NCBI GenBank assembly: GCA_937901455.1
Contig: CALDIA010000194.1
Span: forward strand, 1-8,007
Direction: 5' to 3'
Source of the DNA: an uncultured Bacteroidales bacterium
GTDB taxonomy: Bacteria > Bacteroidota > Bacteroidia > Bacteroidales > WCHB1-69
Length of the DNA: 8,007 bases
Shown here: positions 6,938 through 8,007 of the stretch, one piece after another
Position numbering within the stretch: position 1 is the stretch's first letter
How the letters are laid out: each line of letters opens with the position of its first letter
Translations under genes and position numbers: made by a program
Notes under the pieces: generated by a model
The model's input: the letters and a program-made list of their open reading frames with translations, nothing else
What the model was told of the DNA's origin: nothing
Databases searched by the model: none

Positions 6938-7876
6938 ATGCAAACATTGAAAGAAAAGAAATCGGGTTGCGTGCTGGCCAAGGTGGCTCTCTATGGATGC
7001 CTTTGTGTGATGCTGATGTCGGCAGTGGGTTGTCGAAAGCATAAGAACGATGCAGATGCCTATGGTGTTTGCGAGGCCACGGAGATCACGGTCTCTTCGG
7101 AGGCGAACGGCAAAATGTTGCAGTTTGGCGTCCATGAGGGTGAGTACTATGAAGCCGGTACTGTGGTAGGATGCATCGATACCTTCCAGACCTACCTGCA
7201 GATTAAGCAGTTGGAATCATCCATCAATGCCACGCTGGCCCGCCGGCCAGATGCCACATCCCAGGTGCGGGTACTTGACGACAAACTCAATACCCTGAAC
7301 AAGGAGAAACAGCGCGTGAGCAACTTGATAGAGGCCAATGCCGCTTCTACCAAACAGTTGGATGATATCCAGGCTGAAATCAACATCACCAAGAGCCAGA
7401 TAGCCGCCACTAAATCCACACTCTCCACCCAAGACCAGTCGCTGCTTGAAGAGGTGGAGGCCATGCGATTCCAAATGCAGCAGCTGCAGCACGCCTTGGA
7501 AAACTGCCGCATCAAGACCCCTATCGCCGGCACCATTATCAACAAATACATCGAGGAAAATGAATTGGCATACCAAGGAAAACCGCTCTTCAAAATTGCC
7601 GACCTCTCGAATATGTTCATCAAGGTGTATGTGACCGAAGATATGCTCTCCTCCATCAAGTTGAACCAGAAAGCTATCGTATGCCTGGACAATAAGGACG
7701 GCAAATCCATAAAGTTAGACGGCAAGGTGACTTGGATATCACCGAAGGCGGAGTTCACCCCCAAGATGATACAGACCAAAGACGATCGGGTAAACCTCGT
7801 CTATGCAGTGAAGGTTAGTTTTAAAAATGACGGCTCGGCCAAGATCGGTATGCCGGGTGATGTACTTTTTAAATAA
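6938..7876 (+). CDS. HlyD/YbhG-like periplasmic adaptor of an ABC exporter, probable lipoprotein
   Basis: This 312-residue membrane fusion protein would link an inner-membrane ABC transporter to an outer-membrane TolC-like channel. The N-terminus has basic residues, a hydrophobic stretch and a possible lipobox AVGC with Cys32; a plain membrane anchor at 12-31 is the alternative. The first half of the barrel-sandwich (lipoyl-like) domain is at about 50-81 (ITVSSEANGKMLQFGVHEGE). A long alpha-helical hairpin runs from about 84 to 188. The second half-motif is RIKTPIAGTIINKYIEENE (191 on). The beta-barrel region holds VYVTEDMLSSI (230 on) and PKAEFTPKMIQTKDDRVNLV (269 on), the latter characteristic of YbhG-type adaptors. 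At the hairpin tip R126-x3-L130-x6-S137 matches the RLS motif known for TolC contact. An ABC ATPase gene follows 8 nt after the stop. The substrate cannot be told from this window. Confidence 0.93.
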   Translation: MQTLKEKKSGCVLAKVALYGCLCVMLMSAVGCRKHKNDADAYGVCEATEITVSSEANGKMLQFGVHEGEYYEAGTVVGCIDTFQTYLQIKQLESSINATLARRPDATSQVRVLDDKLNTLNKEKQRVSNLIEANAASTKQLDDIQAEINITKSQIAATKSTLSTQDQSLLEEVEAMRFQMQQLQHALENCRIKTPIAGTIINKYIEENELAYQGKPLFKIADLSNMFIKVYVTEDMLSSIKLNQKAIVCLDNKDGKSIKLDGKVTWISPKAEFTPKMIQTKDDRVNLVYAVKVSFKNDGSAKIGMPGDVLFK

Positions 7877-7884
7877 CAGCAATT

Positions 7885-8007
7885 GTGAAAGCCCTCACTG
7901 CCCACGATGTCAGCAAGGTGTACAACAAGACTGTCCACGCGCTCAAGAGCGTAAGTTTTGAGATTGTGGAAGGTGAACTGTTCGGTCTTGTCGGCCCCGA
8001 TGGCGCT
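7885..8007 (+). CDS. N-terminus of an ABC transporter ATP-binding protein (YbhF-like), cut by the window end
   Basis: A GTG at 7885, 8 nt after the adaptor's stop codon, opens 41 codons running off the window. An in-frame stop at 7870-7872 rules out a start far upstream; only ATT or ATA could compete. The translation begins MKALTAHDVSKVYNKTVHAL and continues with a typical nucleotide-binding-domain strand (SVSFEIVEGELFGLVGPDGA). The last five residues are the first part of the Walker A motif, with Asp where many ATPases have Asn. GLVGPDGA is the form I recall from YbhF-type ATPases, which carry two fused ATPase domains. Whether this gene has one or two domains cannot be seen. It would power export together with the adaptor gene; permease genes are expected downstream. 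Confidence 0.9.
   Translation, partial: MKALTAHDVSKVYNKTVHALKSVSFEIVEGELFGLVGPDGA

Noticed and set aside
7192..7779. 195-codon open frame on the minus strand inside the adaptor gene
   Set aside because: It is fully antisense to a well-supported HlyD-like gene. Its Ser/Leu-rich translation has no family-like pattern and no promoter precedes it.
1..8007. CRISPR array, tRNA/rRNA, insertion sequence or prophage attachment site
   Set aside because: Nothing seen by eye. There are no regularly spaced direct repeats, no transposase or integrase reading frame and no tRNA-like clover-leaf segment in the spacers.

Overview
The window looks like chromosomal DNA from a Bacteroidota species, probably of the Bacteroidales type. 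Three things point there. A secreted protein ends in a gliding-motility/T9SS type B sorting domain. The promoters fit the Bacteroides pattern (TTTG at about -33, TAnnTTTG at about -7) and no start depends on a strong Shine-Dalgarno site. There is also a MuiA-like DUF4139 protein of the kind common in this phylum. All convincing genes lie on the + strand. I see no tRNA, rRNA, CRISPR array or mobile element.

Layout: (a) 1-423 is the C-terminal end of a single-pass membrane protein whose start lies outside the window. (b) 424-625 is a spacer with a likely promoter, a small hairpin and a doubtful antisense small ORF. (c) 626-4269 is a probable two-gene operon with a 20-nt gap. It encodes an exported DUF4139/DUF4140 protein and an exported 665-residue protein of unknown function, which I read as five diverged copies of one module of about 120-140 residues. 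(d) 4270-4491 is an AT-rich spacer with a consensus-quality Bacteroidota promoter. (e) 4492-6732 encodes a large secreted protein with a choice-of-anchor L domain, Ig/PKD-like domains and a T9SS type B C-terminal domain. It is closed by a strong intrinsic terminator at 6754-6795. (f) From 6938 an ABC export operon begins: a lipoprotein-type HlyD/YbhG-like adaptor, then after 8 nt an ABC ATPase cut off by the window end inside its Walker A motif.

The window therefore holds three apparent transcription units concerned with the cell envelope: a periplasmic or envelope pair of unknown role, a surface or secreted protein exported by the type IX system, and a tripartite efflux/export system. The least explained part is the five-module protein and its pairing with the MuiA-like gene. 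Function there is unknown and I do not assign one.
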